Position numbers and translations under genes: made by a program. Source: Rubinisphaera italica (lineage in GTDB: Bacteria; Planctomycetota; Planctomycetia; Planctomycetales; Planctomycetaceae). Taken from it: a DNA stretch of 64,000 bases. This document shows, piece after piece, positions 16,199 through 25,555 of this stretch. Location: positions 3,436,728 through 3,500,727 of the forward strand of contig NZ_SJPG01000001.1 in the NCBI RefSeq assembly GCF_007859715.1, given 5' to 3'. The stretch's first letter is position 1. Every line of letters begins with the position of its first letter. The notes beneath the pieces are model-generated. The model saw only the letters and a program-made list of their open reading frames with translations, did not search any database and had not been told where the DNA came from.

Positions 16199-18748
16199 AT
16201 GCGGATGCAAACTCAATTCTCTCAGCCACCACAAAAATGTCAGACTGGAAAACCATACTATCGGAATAAAATCTGCTTCGGAATCTGTCTGACAATTGTC
16301 TTTGGGGGTTTCTCCTTTTCTCTCCCGGCATCGAGTTTTGCAGATGAACCGGCAGCAGAAACCTCTGATCCAGGAGTTGATTCAACGCCGCCCGAAGCAT
16401 TGCAACAACTCATCGAAATGCTGAGTCAACCTGGCGATGATGTTTACGAATACCGACTTCCCGAATCGGCGACCGATGAAGAAGTCAATAAACGACGAAA
16501 AGCAGCCGCTTATTACATGACGGGGCGGACCTTCGAGCACACCAATAAATTTGTTGAAGCCTACGAAGCGTATACCAAAGCGATTGAAATCGATAACAAA
16601 TCGATCGCGTTGTACAAGGCGATTATCCCTCTCGCATTTCGGCTCGACAAACTGACTGAAGCCATTCAATACGCTCAGAAAGCAGTAGAGTTAGATGCCA
16701 ATAATTTTGAACTGCTTAGTCAATTAGGCATCTATGCACTCCGACAAAGCGACATTCCTGGCTCAATTCGTTACTTCGAAAAAGCAATCGAAAGTTCGAC
16801 GGTCGATAAACAAGGTGGTCCCTACATTTCGATCATGAGTCAACTCGGACGACTCTACCTTTCGATCAACAAAACGGAAGAAGCGGCCAATGCGTACGCG
16901 ATTGTGTTCAAGGCGATCACCCACCCCGATGATTATTCGCTCGATTTCCGCACACAACGCGCCCTCGAAACCATGCAGGGAGATAAGTCTCAAACGTTCG
17001 AAACTTTTGGAGAACTGTTCCTGCTGACCGATCAACTCGATATCGCCGAGCAGGCCTTTGAGTTAGCTGCAGAAGCGACTCGAAAAGACCCCGAAGTTTT
17101 AAATTATCAGATGGCACGCGTCCTTTCCCGCAAAGAAAAGCCTGCAGAAGCCCTGGAAAAACTGAATACCTACTTTGCAGCTAAACTGCAAAGCAAAGGC
17201 AAAGGCCCCTATCTCCTCCTGACAGAACTCCTGATTGCCAACGATCAGGAATCAGAAATCATTCCGCAACTTGAGGAACTGCTCGAACAGGATCCGAAAA
17301 ATGAAACTCTGCGGCTATTCCTTGGCGAACAGTACATTGCCAACAAACGTTATGACGATGCTGAGAAGATATTTGAAGCATTGAAAGATTCGAAAAATCA
17401 GGCTGATATTCAACTGGGCCTGTTGCAGATTTATCGTCAGCAGGAAGATGCTCAGAAAACATTGACCGCACTAGCTCAGGCAATGATGAATGGCGCCAAA
17501 GCTGATCGTCTCGAAGCGGAACTCGATTTGATCAAACAGAATGAAAAACTGGCCAACGCCATGGTCAATATTGGCATTCAGGAAAAACAACCCGAAGATG
17601 CTCGTGAAGCCTTCACACAAACCTATCTGCTGGCCAAACTGGCGATGCAGCAGGAACAGGTCGACAAAGTGATTCTTTTCTACCGCAGGGCATTGGCTCT
17701 TCGAGACGAGCGTCAGGTGCAGGTTACACTGTATGCCGAGTTGATCGACTACCTGAATAATCTCGAAGAATATGATCCATTGACAGAAATCCTGCAGGAA
17801 GCGATTGACTCCCCAACATTATCCAATCAAAAGCAGGCCTTTCAACTACAGTTGATTCAGGTTTACGTTGCGAATGAACAGAATGATAAGGCCCTCAAAC
17901 TGATTGCTGATGTTCGAGAAACTGATCCCGATAATCTGCTGTGGACTTACCAGGAAGGTCGTGTCCATTACCTGAGCGAGAACTGGGAAGAAGCCGTCAA
18001 AATCTTCGTTCCTCTGCTCGAAAAAGCAGAGGAACAAAAACTGCCACAGATCGCGCGAGAAGCTCGGTACAACTCTTCTCGCTGCCTGGCATTTCTGGGA
18101 CTTCCCGAAGAAGCGATCACATTAATCGACAAAGCGATCCAGGAAGAACCGAATGAATTACTGTGGCGATTCCAAAAGGGTTGGATCCATTATTACACCC
18201 ACAACTGGGCCGCTGCGATTAAATCATTCGAGGAATTACTGGCCCTGGAATCAAAAAACCCGAACGATACCATCATCAGACAGGCGAAATTTTCTCTTTC
18301 TGCTGCTTACGCCCAAAACGATGAGTTCGACAAAGCCGAGGAAATTCTCGAAGTCTTTTATGAAAAGAATCCAGACGATACCTCCGTCTGCAACGACCTT
18401 GGATACCTGTACGCCGATCGCGGTAAGAAACTCGATCAGGCTTACGAGATGATTAAAAAGGCGATGGAAGCCGAGCCGGAAAATCATGCTTACCTCGACA
18501 GCATGGGCTGGATTCTGTATCGCATGAAGAAATATGATGAGGCAATCACCTATCTGGAAAAAGCCGTTGAAGGCTCCGAAGAAGGCGATACGGTTTTGTG
18601 GGACCACTTAGGCGATTGCTATCAGGCGATCGATAAAACCGAGAAAGCCAAAGAAGCCTGGAGTAATGCCCTCAAGCAGGAACAAGCCGCCAAATATCCT
18701 GATGAGGATATGATTACCAAGTTGAAAGAAAAACTTGGTATGGAGTAA
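16199..18748 (+). CDS. Large secreted tetratricopeptide-repeat protein
   Basis: An 849-residue protein. The start at 16199 is chosen over 16076 because AGAGGAG stands eight bases before it and a signal peptide then follows (hydrophobic FGICLTIVFGGFSFSL, cleavage after SSFA near 47). From about residue 85 to the end it is a solenoid of TPR units, for example AYEAYTKAIEIDNKSIALYK, AIQYAQKAVELDANNFEL and AIKSFEELLALESKNPND. The last repeats (NDLGYLYADRGKKLDQAYEM, YLDSMGWILYRMKKYDEAI) resemble TPR outer-membrane assembly or PEP-CTERM-linked proteins. It probably scaffolds an envelope complex; partners are unknown. Monocistronic and divergent from infC. Confidence 0.88.
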   Translation: MRMQTQFSQPPQKCQTGKPYYRNKICFGICLTIVFGGFSFSLPASSFADEPAAETSDPGVDSTPPEALQQLIEMLSQPGDDVYEYRLPESATDEEVNKRRKAAAYYMTGRTFEHTNKFVEAYEAYTKAIEIDNKSIALYKAIIPLAFRLDKLTEAIQYAQKAVELDANNFELLSQLGIYALRQSDIPGSIRYFEKAIESSTVDKQGGPYISIMSQLGRLYLSINKTEEAANAYAIVFKAITHPDDYSLDFRTQRALETMQGDKSQTFETFGELFLLTDQLDIAEQAFELAAEATRKDPEVLNYQMARVLSRKEKPAEALEKLNTYFAAKLQSKGKGPYLLLTELLIANDQESEIIPQLEELLEQDPKNETLRLFLGEQYIANKRYDDAEKIFEALKDSKNQADIQLGLLQIYRQQEDAQKTLTALAQAMMNGAKADRLEAELDLIKQNEKLANAMVNIGIQEKQPEDAREAFTQTYLLAKLAMQQEQVDKVILFYRRALALRDERQVQVTLYAELIDYLNNLEEYDPLTEILQEAIDSPTLSNQKQAFQLQLIQVYVANEQNDKALKLIADVRETDPDNLLWTYQEGRVHYLSENWEEAVKIFVPLLEKAEEQKLPQIAREARYNSSRCLAFLGLPEEAITLIDKAIQEEPNELLWRFQKGWIHYYTHNWAAAIKSFEELLALESKNPNDTIIRQAKFSLSAAYAQNDEFDKAEEILEVFYEKNPDDTSVCNDLGYLYADRGKKLDQAYEMIKKAMEAEPENHAYLDSMGWILYRMKKYDEAITYLEKAVEGSEEGDTVLWDHLGDCYQAIDKTEKAKEAWSNALKQEQAAKYPDEDMITKLKEKLGME

Positions 18749-18850
18749 TTGAGTCGCTGTATGCTAACCGTGTGACAATCGATTTCTTCAACAATATTGG
18801 CCCATCTGGTCGATGATGAGATGATCTTGCTGTGAAGCGGCTCCTTCACT

Positions 18851-18958
18851 TTGGGGAGCGGTTGGCGGCCGAAGGCCGGATAAGGGGATCACTTCGACGC
18901 TCTTCATACAATTAACGTCGATTCCCTCACCCTAACCCTCTCCAAGAGGGAGAGGGAA
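18851..18958. repeat. Repeat family R4 (CCCTCACCCTAACCCTCTC type)
   Basis: Two parts: GCGGCCGAAGGCCGGATAAG with GGGATCACTTCGACG, and CCCTCACCCTAACCCTCTCC closing a hairpin with GAGGGAGAGGG. The same two parts lie in reverse orientation at 63094-63210. Similar repeats are dispersed in many bacterial genomes. Confidence 0.75.
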
Positions 18959-19004
18959 CAATCATCTTCCATTTGATTTACAATAATTCTTCAAGGAAGA
19001 GTCA

Positions 19005-19514
19005 ATGAAATATTCGATGATCGTGCTTGTGTTATTCGGAACCAGTGTTGCACAAGCCGAGGAAGGAATCGCCCTGATTTCTGCGGGAGGTGAATCATTC
19101 GAGAAATGTTTCGTGGATTCGACCTTGTATCGAGATCAACTCACTTTGACCGAGGAGGCAGTATCTCAGGAGCAATCCGTTCAAAAGACTTTCTTTGAAC
19201 TGGAAAGCTCTCCACACATATACTTCAACCAGAGCCATCCCAGCTGGCCACTTTTGGAGAGTGTGCGATCCTCTGAAGTATTACCTACAAAGGAATCTGC
19301 GAAGGATCTGCCTAAGAGGTCAGTTCTCTTGTCTCAAGAAATGGAACTTGGCTCGATTCAGCATTTCATAAAAAACGATCAACAAGCCAAACCTGTTCCT
19401 GAGCTTGATCTCCGCAGAGCCGCGGAAGAGGGAGCGGTTTGGATTCAGGGACCCTGGGGAGCAGGTCGTTGGCAGATTGAGCGTTCATCCGAGAGGGATT
19501 TCAAACTTCCATGA
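19005..19514 (+). CDS. Hypothetical exported protein
   Basis: A 169-residue protein with a good AAGGAAGAG site and a signal peptide (MKYSMIVLVLFGTSVAQA, cleaved before EEG). The mature part is acidic, without repeats, cysteine pairs or a recognised domain; it has one Cys (CFVDSTLYRD) and ends with the Trp/Gly-rich WIQGPWGAGRWQIERSSE. It converges with the sulfatase gene, six bases apart. No function can be assigned. Confidence 0.65.
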   Translation: MKYSMIVLVLFGTSVAQAEEGIALISAGGESFEKCFVDSTLYRDQLTLTEEAVSQEQSVQKTFFELESSPHIYFNQSHPSWPLLESVRSSEVLPTKESAKDLPKRSVLLSQEMELGSIQHFIKNDQQAKPVPELDLRRAAEEGAVWIQGPWGAGRWQIERSSERDFKLP

Positions 19515-19520
19515 GGAATG

Positions 19521-21002
19521 TTAGTTGAGATCATTCTCCCGAATTGACTTCAACTTCCTGGTCAACTTCTGTTGATACTTGGCGACCACGTTTGCCATGT
19601 TGGGATCATTGGCAACATTTGTGTAATGATGAGGATCTTTCTGAACATCATACAGTTCGATCCCTTTTGAGCCGTCTTCATTATAGGAGAGGAACGCCCA
19701 GTTGTTGTCTCGAAGCAGGAAGCCCTTACGCATCGGTGCAACACAGAAGGCCTCTTCTCGAACTTCAAGACTGGGGTCATCTAACAGGGGAGAAATGTCT
19801 TTTCCCTGAATCCTATTGGGAATATTAAAGCCGCATAGTTGAGCCGTGGTTGGGAACAGGTCGATCAATTCAACCAGTGAGTCACAAACAGCAGGCTGCT
19901 TTCCGGGAACGCTGATAATCAACGGAACCTGGGAAGATTCATCGTGCAGGCTGACTTTGGCCCAGAAGTCGTGTTCGCCCAGATGATAGCCGTGATCGCT
20001 CGTGAAGATCACAATCGTATTGTCTGCCTGGCCCGATTTTTCCAGAGCATCCAGAACCTTGCCGACCTGAGCATCCATGTAAGAGACGGCTGCATAATAG
20101 CCTCCCACGGCTTTCTTCTGCCGACGAAGATCCATCTTCATATTCTTGCTGGTTTTGTAGTTGATGCCTGGCACGGGAATGTCGTCCCAGTCACCGGGAA
20201 TCTTGGGGGGCAGCTCATTGTTATCGTAGGGGAGAAAAGGCTCGAAATAATTCTTGGGAGCAACAAAGGGGACGTGCGGACGAACAAACCCGACTGCCAG
20301 GAAGAAAGGTTTGTCAGCATGCTGCTCGATCAATTCGACCGCCTTGGCAGCGGTCTTGCCATCAGAATGGACGAGGTCATCGCCCTCGGCTTCGACCACA
20401 ACAAACGTGTTTCCACCAACAACAGGCTTCTTGCCATCGGGATTTCCTTCGAGCGTTTCGCCCTTCCCTTCCGCTTTCCATTCAGGACCGGGGCTATTGA
20501 ACCGCTCTGTCCAGGAGGCTTCATCGTCTGCGCCATTATAATTATTGTGATCGCGACCATCTCCACCATATTCGATTCCGCCCGGAACGCCCATGTGATA
20601 AATCTTGCTGACGCGAGCCGAATAGTAACCTGCGTTCTTAAACATCTGCGGCCACGTCTCCCGATCCCCAATCGCAGGTCGCGGGCTGTTATAGCCGAGA
20701 ACTCCCGTCGCGTGGGGATAGTAACCCGTCAAGAATGATGCTCGCGAAGGACCGCAATAGGTTGCGTTGCAATAGGAATTGGTAAAGCGGGTGCCGCGTG
20801 CAGCCAGACGATCGATGTTTGGTGTCTGGCAATACTTATTGCCATAGCAGGATAGTGCTGTCGCAGTGAGGTCATCGGAGATAATGAACAAGACGTTCAT
20901 CCGAGAATTCTCCGAGTTCCTGCGTGGCTCAGCCGAGGTTGAACTGAACATTATTCCCACGAGGAGTAATGCAAAACTGCATACTTTAAAACTTAATCGC
21001 AT
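19521..21002 (-). CDS. Secreted sulfatase, iduronate-2-sulfatase-like
   Basis: A 493-residue S1-family sulfatase with a signal peptide (about 1-24). The metal site begins FIISDDLTATALSCYGN, and the formylglycine motif is YCGPSRASFLTGYYPHATG with Cys83, matching CxPSR, so it should be matured by a formylglycine-generating enzyme. Later parts are FVRPHVPFVAPKNYFEPF, IVIFTSDHGYHLGEHDFWAK and PLIISVPGK, typical of the iduronate-2-sulfatase branch. It would remove sulfate esters from polysaccharides outside the cytoplasm; the substrate is unknown. Monocistronic. Confidence 0.93.
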   Translation of the reverse strand: MRLSFKVCSFALLLVGIMFSSTSAEPRRNSENSRMNVLFIISDDLTATALSCYGNKYCQTPNIDRLAARGTRFTNSYCNATYCGPSRASFLTGYYPHATGVLGYNSPRPAIGDRETWPQMFKNAGYYSARVSKIYHMGVPGGIEYGGDGRDHNNYNGADDEASWTERFNSPGPEWKAEGKGETLEGNPDGKKPVVGGNTFVVVEAEGDDLVHSDGKTAAKAVELIEQHADKPFFLAVGFVRPHVPFVAPKNYFEPFLPYDNNELPPKIPGDWDDIPVPGINYKTSKNMKMDLRRQKKAVGGYYAAVSYMDAQVGKVLDALEKSGQADNTIVIFTSDHGYHLGEHDFWAKVSLHDESSQVPLIISVPGKQPAVCDSLVELIDLFPTTAQLCGFNIPNRIQGKDISPLLDDPSLEVREEAFCVAPMRKGFLLRDNNWAFLSYNEDGSKGIELYDVQKDPHHYTNVANDPNMANVVAKYQQKLTRKLKSIRENDLN

Positions 21003-21076
21003 GGCTATTCCTGACTTGATGAAGTGATACCTTCATTTGAATCAGACCAGCCAGACAATGCAAGGAGCAACACGCT

Positions 21077-21688
21077 TCAGGAATTGGTGGCCAGCATTTT
21101 TGCGACATACTTACCCAGAATATCCGTCTCAATATTCACTGCATCTCCCACATCGCGAATGCCCAATGTGGTGACGGAAAGCGTATGCGGAATCAGTGCG
21201 ACACTGAAACGATCAGCTTCGGCATCGACGACTGTCAGACTGATACCATCAACCGTCACCGAACCTTTTTCCACCATCCCACGGGCTAGTTCAGTTGAAA
21301 CCTGAAACCACATTTTGATCCAGTCGCCATCACGATCAATCTCCGCGACCTGCCCTAGCCCATCGACATGCCCCTGCACAAAATGGCCCCCGAGTCGACC
21401 ATGAGCAGGCAACGCCCGTTCCAGATTCACAGGTGAACCAATTGCAAGAGCCCCCAAATTTGTGCGACTGAGAGTTTCACTCCCCGCCTGAAATGACCAG
21501 CAATCGCCCTCCATTCCCACAATCGTCAGGCAACAACCATTAATCGCGACGCTATCGCCAATGTCCGCGGCCCCGTGGGTCGTTTCCTGCAGCATTTCCT
21601 GAGGAATGGTCACAACTACCAGCAACCCACTGGCTTCCTGCTCCAGTTGTTTGATTGAGCCGAGGCCTTCGATTAATCCCGTAAACAT
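21077..21688 (-). CDS. ribE: Riboflavin synthase, alpha chain
   Basis: A 203-residue enzyme that dismutates two 6,7-dimethyl-8-ribityllumazine molecules to riboflavin. The start at 21688 gives the family N-terminus MFTGLIEGLGSIKQLEQ and has AAGGA seven bases upstream; the open frame extends 13 codons further. Two lumazine-binding repeats are visible, each with a G.SV.I/V.G..L.. motif (GDSVAINGCCLTIV and KGSVTVDGISLTVV), plus GGHFVQGHVDGLGQV. No other rib gene is nearby. Confidence 0.96.
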   Translation of the reverse strand: MFTGLIEGLGSIKQLEQEASGLLVVVTIPQEMLQETTHGAADIGDSVAINGCCLTIVGMEGDCWSFQAGSETLSRTNLGALAIGSPVNLERALPAHGRLGGHFVQGHVDGLGQVAEIDRDGDWIKMWFQVSTELARGMVEKGSVTVDGISLTVVDAEADRFSVALIPHTLSVTTLGIRDVGDAVNIETDILGKYVAKMLATNS

Positions 21689-21799
21689 CTTCAAATCCTT
21701 ATTTGTCAAATCGTGTTGAATTGACATTTCTCAAATCGTTAACCACGATAGTGTCACTGCGTACAGACAACTTTGATTTTTAAGAAAAACCAGTATAAA

Positions 21800-22285
21800 A
21801 TGCCTACTGATCCCTTCTTAAATGATTTTGGGCGAGATCTACTGACCAGTATTGGTGGGATTGGATTCATTCTCACTGCAATTGGTGTCTGGCTTGCCTG
21901 GATTCAGATTAAGAAAACCAATTCTGCGACACAAGCGGCAATTGAAGCACTTAATCATAGTCGATTTGAGTACAATCGATATATTATCAATGAATGTTCC
22001 AGATTGTTGTCGGAAGGTCGTGTCCATTCCATTAACGTTAATTGGAACATGGCTGCAGTAAGATTGTCAGATATTGCCAACCTGTTAAACCAGCTTGATG
22101 TCATGGATTCCCAATGGAGAGAACTGTCGGATAGAACACGCTCCATGGGAAAATCATTCGAAAAAATACATGCAAACAAATCTTCCATTTCCGATAATAT
22201 GAAGGGAAAATGGAATAAACTTGATAGCGAATTAAGCAGCAAAATTTCCGAACATTTAAAACCATTCGGCACTAAGTTAGGGTAA
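21800..22285 (+). CDS. Small membrane-anchored hypothetical protein, AT-rich cassette gene 1
   Basis: A 161-residue protein. ATG 21800 is preferred over TTG 21773, though its ribosome site is weak. One membrane span (about 15-36, IGGIGFILTAIGVWLAWIQI) is followed by a long helical, probably coiled cytoplasmic part (SATQAAIEALNHSRFEYNRY, then MDSQWRELSDRTRSMGKSFE). No family was recognised. The DNA is clearly more AT-rich than its neighbours, and codon choice differs (many AAA, AAT, ATT), suggesting later acquisition. The next gene starts five bases after its stop, so the two form one unit. Confidence 0.65.
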   Translation: MPTDPFLNDFGRDLLTSIGGIGFILTAIGVWLAWIQIKKTNSATQAAIEALNHSRFEYNRYIINECSRLLSEGRVHSINVNWNMAAVRLSDIANLLNQLDVMDSQWRELSDRTRSMGKSFEKIHANKSSISDNMKGKWNKLDSELSSKISEHLKPFGTKLG

Positions 22286-22290
22286 TCCAC

Positions 22291-22668
22291 ATGATTACAA
22301 ATGATCAATTCATAAAAATGCTTGAATTGCTACTGAAAAAATCTCGGGAGAATCAAGTAAGATGGCAAAAATTTGAATCAATCAAAGAAGAATATGGTGT
22401 TAGATTCCGAGATGGATCATTCTTTCAATTAACTTTTACATCTCCCGATTCATCGCCTGATTACATTCAAGCGCAATTAATCTCAAATGGCACTACAGTT
22501 ATGTCTTGCATAGTAGATGATTCTGAACCTAACTATGAATTACTTTCCCAATTGCGTGACGAAGCCTACAGATCTGTTACTAAGTGGGATTCCGCATTGG
22601 AAAACATTATGTCAGAATTAGCAGACAATGAAGTTGTTGGTGTTGAAGATGATTCAGTTCCTTTTTAA
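22291..22668 (+). CDS. Hypothetical soluble protein, AT-rich cassette gene 2
   Basis: A 125-residue acidic protein with no signal peptide or membrane span. A helical front (MLELLLKKSRENQVRWQKFE) leads to a probable beta region (YGVRFRDGSFFQLTFTSPDS, DYIQAQLISNGTTVMSC) and a helical C-terminus. No family was recognised. It starts five bases after the membrane-protein gene and shares its AT-rich composition, so the products likely act together. It converges with glgX. Confidence 0.65.
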   Translation: MITNDQFIKMLELLLKKSRENQVRWQKFESIKEEYGVRFRDGSFFQLTFTSPDSSPDYIQAQLISNGTTVMSCIVDDSEPNYELLSQLRDEAYRSVTKWDSALENIMSELADNEVVGVEDDSVPF

Positions 22669-22714
22669 TAACACTCATCAATTTTCATTGAATACAAGTC
22701 AATAGCATTTGTTG

Positions 22715-25210
22715 TTATTTATGAGCAGTCTTCTCGGAAACTTCACCAGCAGCCGCGTCTTTTGCTGGATCTTCCTCTTCAACGTCAAATTCATCGACTG
22801 TAGATTCGATCGCGGAAGTGGTTGGCGTCATTTCTTCGATTGGTTCTTCCACCAGATCCTCTTCCACCAGTGTCTCTTCTCCGACAGCTTCTTCAACTGG
22901 AGTGGACTCATTCACCTTTTCAGAAACAGAAACTTCCTCAAGATCCGGAGATTCCTCTGCGACCGTCTCTTCTACTGAGGGATCCGTCACGACAACTTCT
23001 TCAGGCTCTTCCGTTTTTTCAGGAAGAAACAGAGAGGTCGCCATTTCGGGTTGCATCCACTGGATGAGTCGGGCGGCTATGTTGGACGAGACGGATTTGA
23101 TTCTCAGTACGACCATCGAATGAGCCGTCACGCGGTAGACCTGATTTTGTCGCATCAGTCCCGTCTTGCGGGAGATGTCGCTCGTGTCGAGCATTGGCTT
23201 CCAGAATTCGTTCGCTTCATGCTGTGGCAAAGTGAAATCGATGGAATGATCGTGGGCGTTTAGCAGCATCAGGAATGTATTGCCTGTAATCTCCCGGCCC
23301 TTCTCATCGACCTGATGAATCTGATCGCCTTCGAAGCGAACCGCCAGACACCGCACGTGCGGCTCGTGCCAGTCTTTATCGGTCATCGACTTCCCACTCG
23401 GTGTTAGCCAGGTGATATCCTGAACGTTTTCGCCGCGAATGAGTCGCCCCTGAAAGAATTTTCGTCTCTGGAAGACAGGATTCTCTTTCCAGATCTTGAC
23501 CACACTCTTCACATATTTGAAATACCGTGCTTTATCCTGAGTCATCTCCCAGTCGATCCAGCTCAGATCGGTATCCTGACAATAAGCATTGTTATTGCCG
23601 CCCTGAGTTTTACCGAGTTCATCCCCCGAGCAAATCATTGGTACTCCCTGAGAGAGCAGCAATGTGGTGATGATATTTCGTTTTTGCCGCTCGCGAAGTT
23701 TGCGGACATCGGGATCGGTCGTTGGACCTTCCTCGCCACAGTTCCAACTCAGATTGTGATTATCACCATCGCGGTTATCTTCCCCGTTGGCGCTGTTGTG
23801 TTTGTCGTTGTAGCTGACCAGATCCTGCAATGTAAATCCGTCATGCGAGGTCACAAAATTGATACTCGCATAAGGGCGCCTCCCGTTGTGTTCGTAGAGG
23901 TCGCTACTACCTGTGATGCGGGTGGCGAACTCGTTCATCGTGCCGCCGTCGCCTCGCCAGAATTGACGAATGCAGTCGCGATACTTGCCGTTCCATTCGG
24001 TCCAGAGAATCGGGAAGTTGCCGACCTGATAGCCCCCTTCTCCGAGATCCCAGGGCTCTGCAATCAGTTTGACCTGAGACAAAACGGGATCCTGATGAAT
24101 GATATCGAAGAACGCTCCCAGCCGATCGACTTCGTGAAGTTCCCGGGCGAGAGCGCTGCAGAGATCGAAGCGGAAACCATCGACATGCATTTCCTGCACC
24201 CAGTAGCGAAGTGAATCCATAATCAGTTGCAGCACATGCGGGGTGAGCATATTGAGCGTATTGCCGCAGCCAGTGTAGTCCATATAGAACCGCTGCTGGC
24301 GATGCACGAGGCGATAGTAGGAACTGTTATCAATCCCTCTCAGCATAATAGTCGGACCGTAATGGTTTCCCTCTGCGGTGTGGTTGTAAACAACATCGAG
24401 AATGACTTCGAGCCCGGCTTGATGGAGTTTTTTCACCATCGACTTGAACTCGTTCACACTCCCTTGTGGATCTTTCTTCGAACTGTAACTGAGTTCAGGA
24501 GCAAAGAAGCCGAGCGTGTTGTAGCCCCAGTAATTGGAGAGTCCTTTATCGACGAGATGCCGATCGTGAATTTTCTCATGGACCGGCATCAGTTCGACAG
24601 CCGTCACCCCAAGATCGAGCAGGTGTTGAATTGAGGCATTCGAAGCGAGCCCGGCATATGTTCCCCGCAGTGCTTTCGGCACGCCGGGATGCTTCATCGT
24701 GAACCCTTTGACATGCGTTTCGTAGATGAGCGTTTTGTGCCAGGGCGTTTTGAGTTGTGTATCGTTTCCCCAACGAAAACGGTTATCAACAACGACACTC
24801 AGCGGAGCCGAGCCAGCATTGTCGCGGGCATCGAAGGAGAGATCGCCCTGAGGATGTCCGACCGAGTAGCCGAACATGGCATCGGTCCAGCGAACTCCCC
24901 GTGCGATGGATTTCGCATAAGGATCGAGCAGAATCTTGTTTGCGTTGAAGCGATGTCCGTGATGGGGCTCATACGGGCCATGCACACGGTAGGCGTACAA
25001 TTGTCCCGGTTTGAGTTCGGGCAGAAAGCAGTGCCAGACGAAATCGGTCTTCTCCTGCAGCGGTATTTTGGCGACTTCTTTGATGTCATCGATCGAGTCG
25101 AACAGGCAGAGTTCAACTTTGGTTGCATTTGCAGAATAGATCGCAAAATTTACCCCGGAACCATTCCAAGTGGCCCCCAGGGGATACGGATTTCCCGGCC
25201 AGACTTTCAT
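22715..25210 (-). CDS. glgX: Glycogen debranching enzyme GlgX with acidic C-terminal tail
   Basis: An 831-residue GH13 isoamylase-type enzyme that cleaves alpha-1,6 branches of glycogen. The start at 25210 (GGAGG eight bases before ATG) gives MKVWPGNPYPLGATWNGSG, opening the CBM48 domain. The catalytic barrel has EVILDVVYNHTAEG, VDGFRFDLCSALARE (nucleophile Asp), LIAEPWDLGEGGYQVGNFP (acid Glu) and FVTSHDGFTLQDLVSYNDKH. After the usual GlgX end (near residue 715) comes an unusual tail of about 110 residues rich in Glu, Val, Pro and Thr. No other glycogen gene lies nearby. Confidence 0.95.
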   Translation of the reverse strand: MKVWPGNPYPLGATWNGSGVNFAIYSANATKVELCLFDSIDDIKEVAKIPLQEKTDFVWHCFLPELKPGQLYAYRVHGPYEPHHGHRFNANKILLDPYAKSIARGVRWTDAMFGYSVGHPQGDLSFDARDNAGSAPLSVVVDNRFRWGNDTQLKTPWHKTLIYETHVKGFTMKHPGVPKALRGTYAGLASNASIQHLLDLGVTAVELMPVHEKIHDRHLVDKGLSNYWGYNTLGFFAPELSYSSKKDPQGSVNEFKSMVKKLHQAGLEVILDVVYNHTAEGNHYGPTIMLRGIDNSSYYRLVHRQQRFYMDYTGCGNTLNMLTPHVLQLIMDSLRYWVQEMHVDGFRFDLCSALARELHEVDRLGAFFDIIHQDPVLSQVKLIAEPWDLGEGGYQVGNFPILWTEWNGKYRDCIRQFWRGDGGTMNEFATRITGSSDLYEHNGRRPYASINFVTSHDGFTLQDLVSYNDKHNSANGEDNRDGDNHNLSWNCGEEGPTTDPDVRKLRERQKRNIITTLLLSQGVPMICSGDELGKTQGGNNNAYCQDTDLSWIDWEMTQDKARYFKYVKSVVKIWKENPVFQRRKFFQGRLIRGENVQDITWLTPSGKSMTDKDWHEPHVRCLAVRFEGDQIHQVDEKGREITGNTFLMLLNAHDHSIDFTLPQHEANEFWKPMLDTSDISRKTGLMRQNQVYRVTAHSMVVLRIKSVSSNIAARLIQWMQPEMATSLFLPEKTEEPEEVVVTDPSVEETVAEESPDLEEVSVSEKVNESTPVEEAVGEETLVEEDLVEEPIEEMTPTTSAIESTVDEFDVEEEDPAKDAAAGEVSEKTAHK

Positions 25211-25555
25211 CTCAGTCGCCTCCAATCATCGACTTAAACACTCATCGCGAACTACTGTCTCCATGTATCTTCTGTCAGATTTCACTGACAGTCAACAGGC
25301 AGAATTAATAGTGTGGAGTTTCGTCAGGATTGCGGATTGATGCAAGTTGAAGAAGGCCGAAATTACGAGCCTTCACCAGATTCCCAACACAGTATGATGC
25401 GTTGATGGGAAAATCTGCCTATCCCATGAGAAGAAAGCAAAGTAGTACAGGCATCCTGCCTGTCTGAATCACAATAGGATCCTTGATCGATACTGAAAAG
25501 AATGCCGCAAACAAGAAGATAGACAGGCTGGAAGTCTGTCCTACCCAACTAATCC
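25211..25555. other. Intergenic region upstream of glgX with repeat R5
   Basis: The 345-base gap holds the glgX promoter side and, from 25441 to 25547, an R5 repeat pair. ACTGACAGTCAACAGGC near 25290 is the only other notable string. No coding frame is convincing. Confidence 0.5.
25441..25547. repeat. Repeat family R5, two inverted arms
   Basis: The left arm (GTACAGGCATCCTGCCTGTC) and right arm (AGACAGGCTGGAAGTCTGTC then CTACCC) are inverted copies separated by about 55 bases. Each arm is also a small hairpin. A single arm occurs at 14691-14713. Confidence 0.75.

Noticed and set aside
19944..20738. Plus-strand 264-codon frame
   Set aside because: It is antisense to a sulfatase gene with intact motifs; the translation has no recognisable domain.
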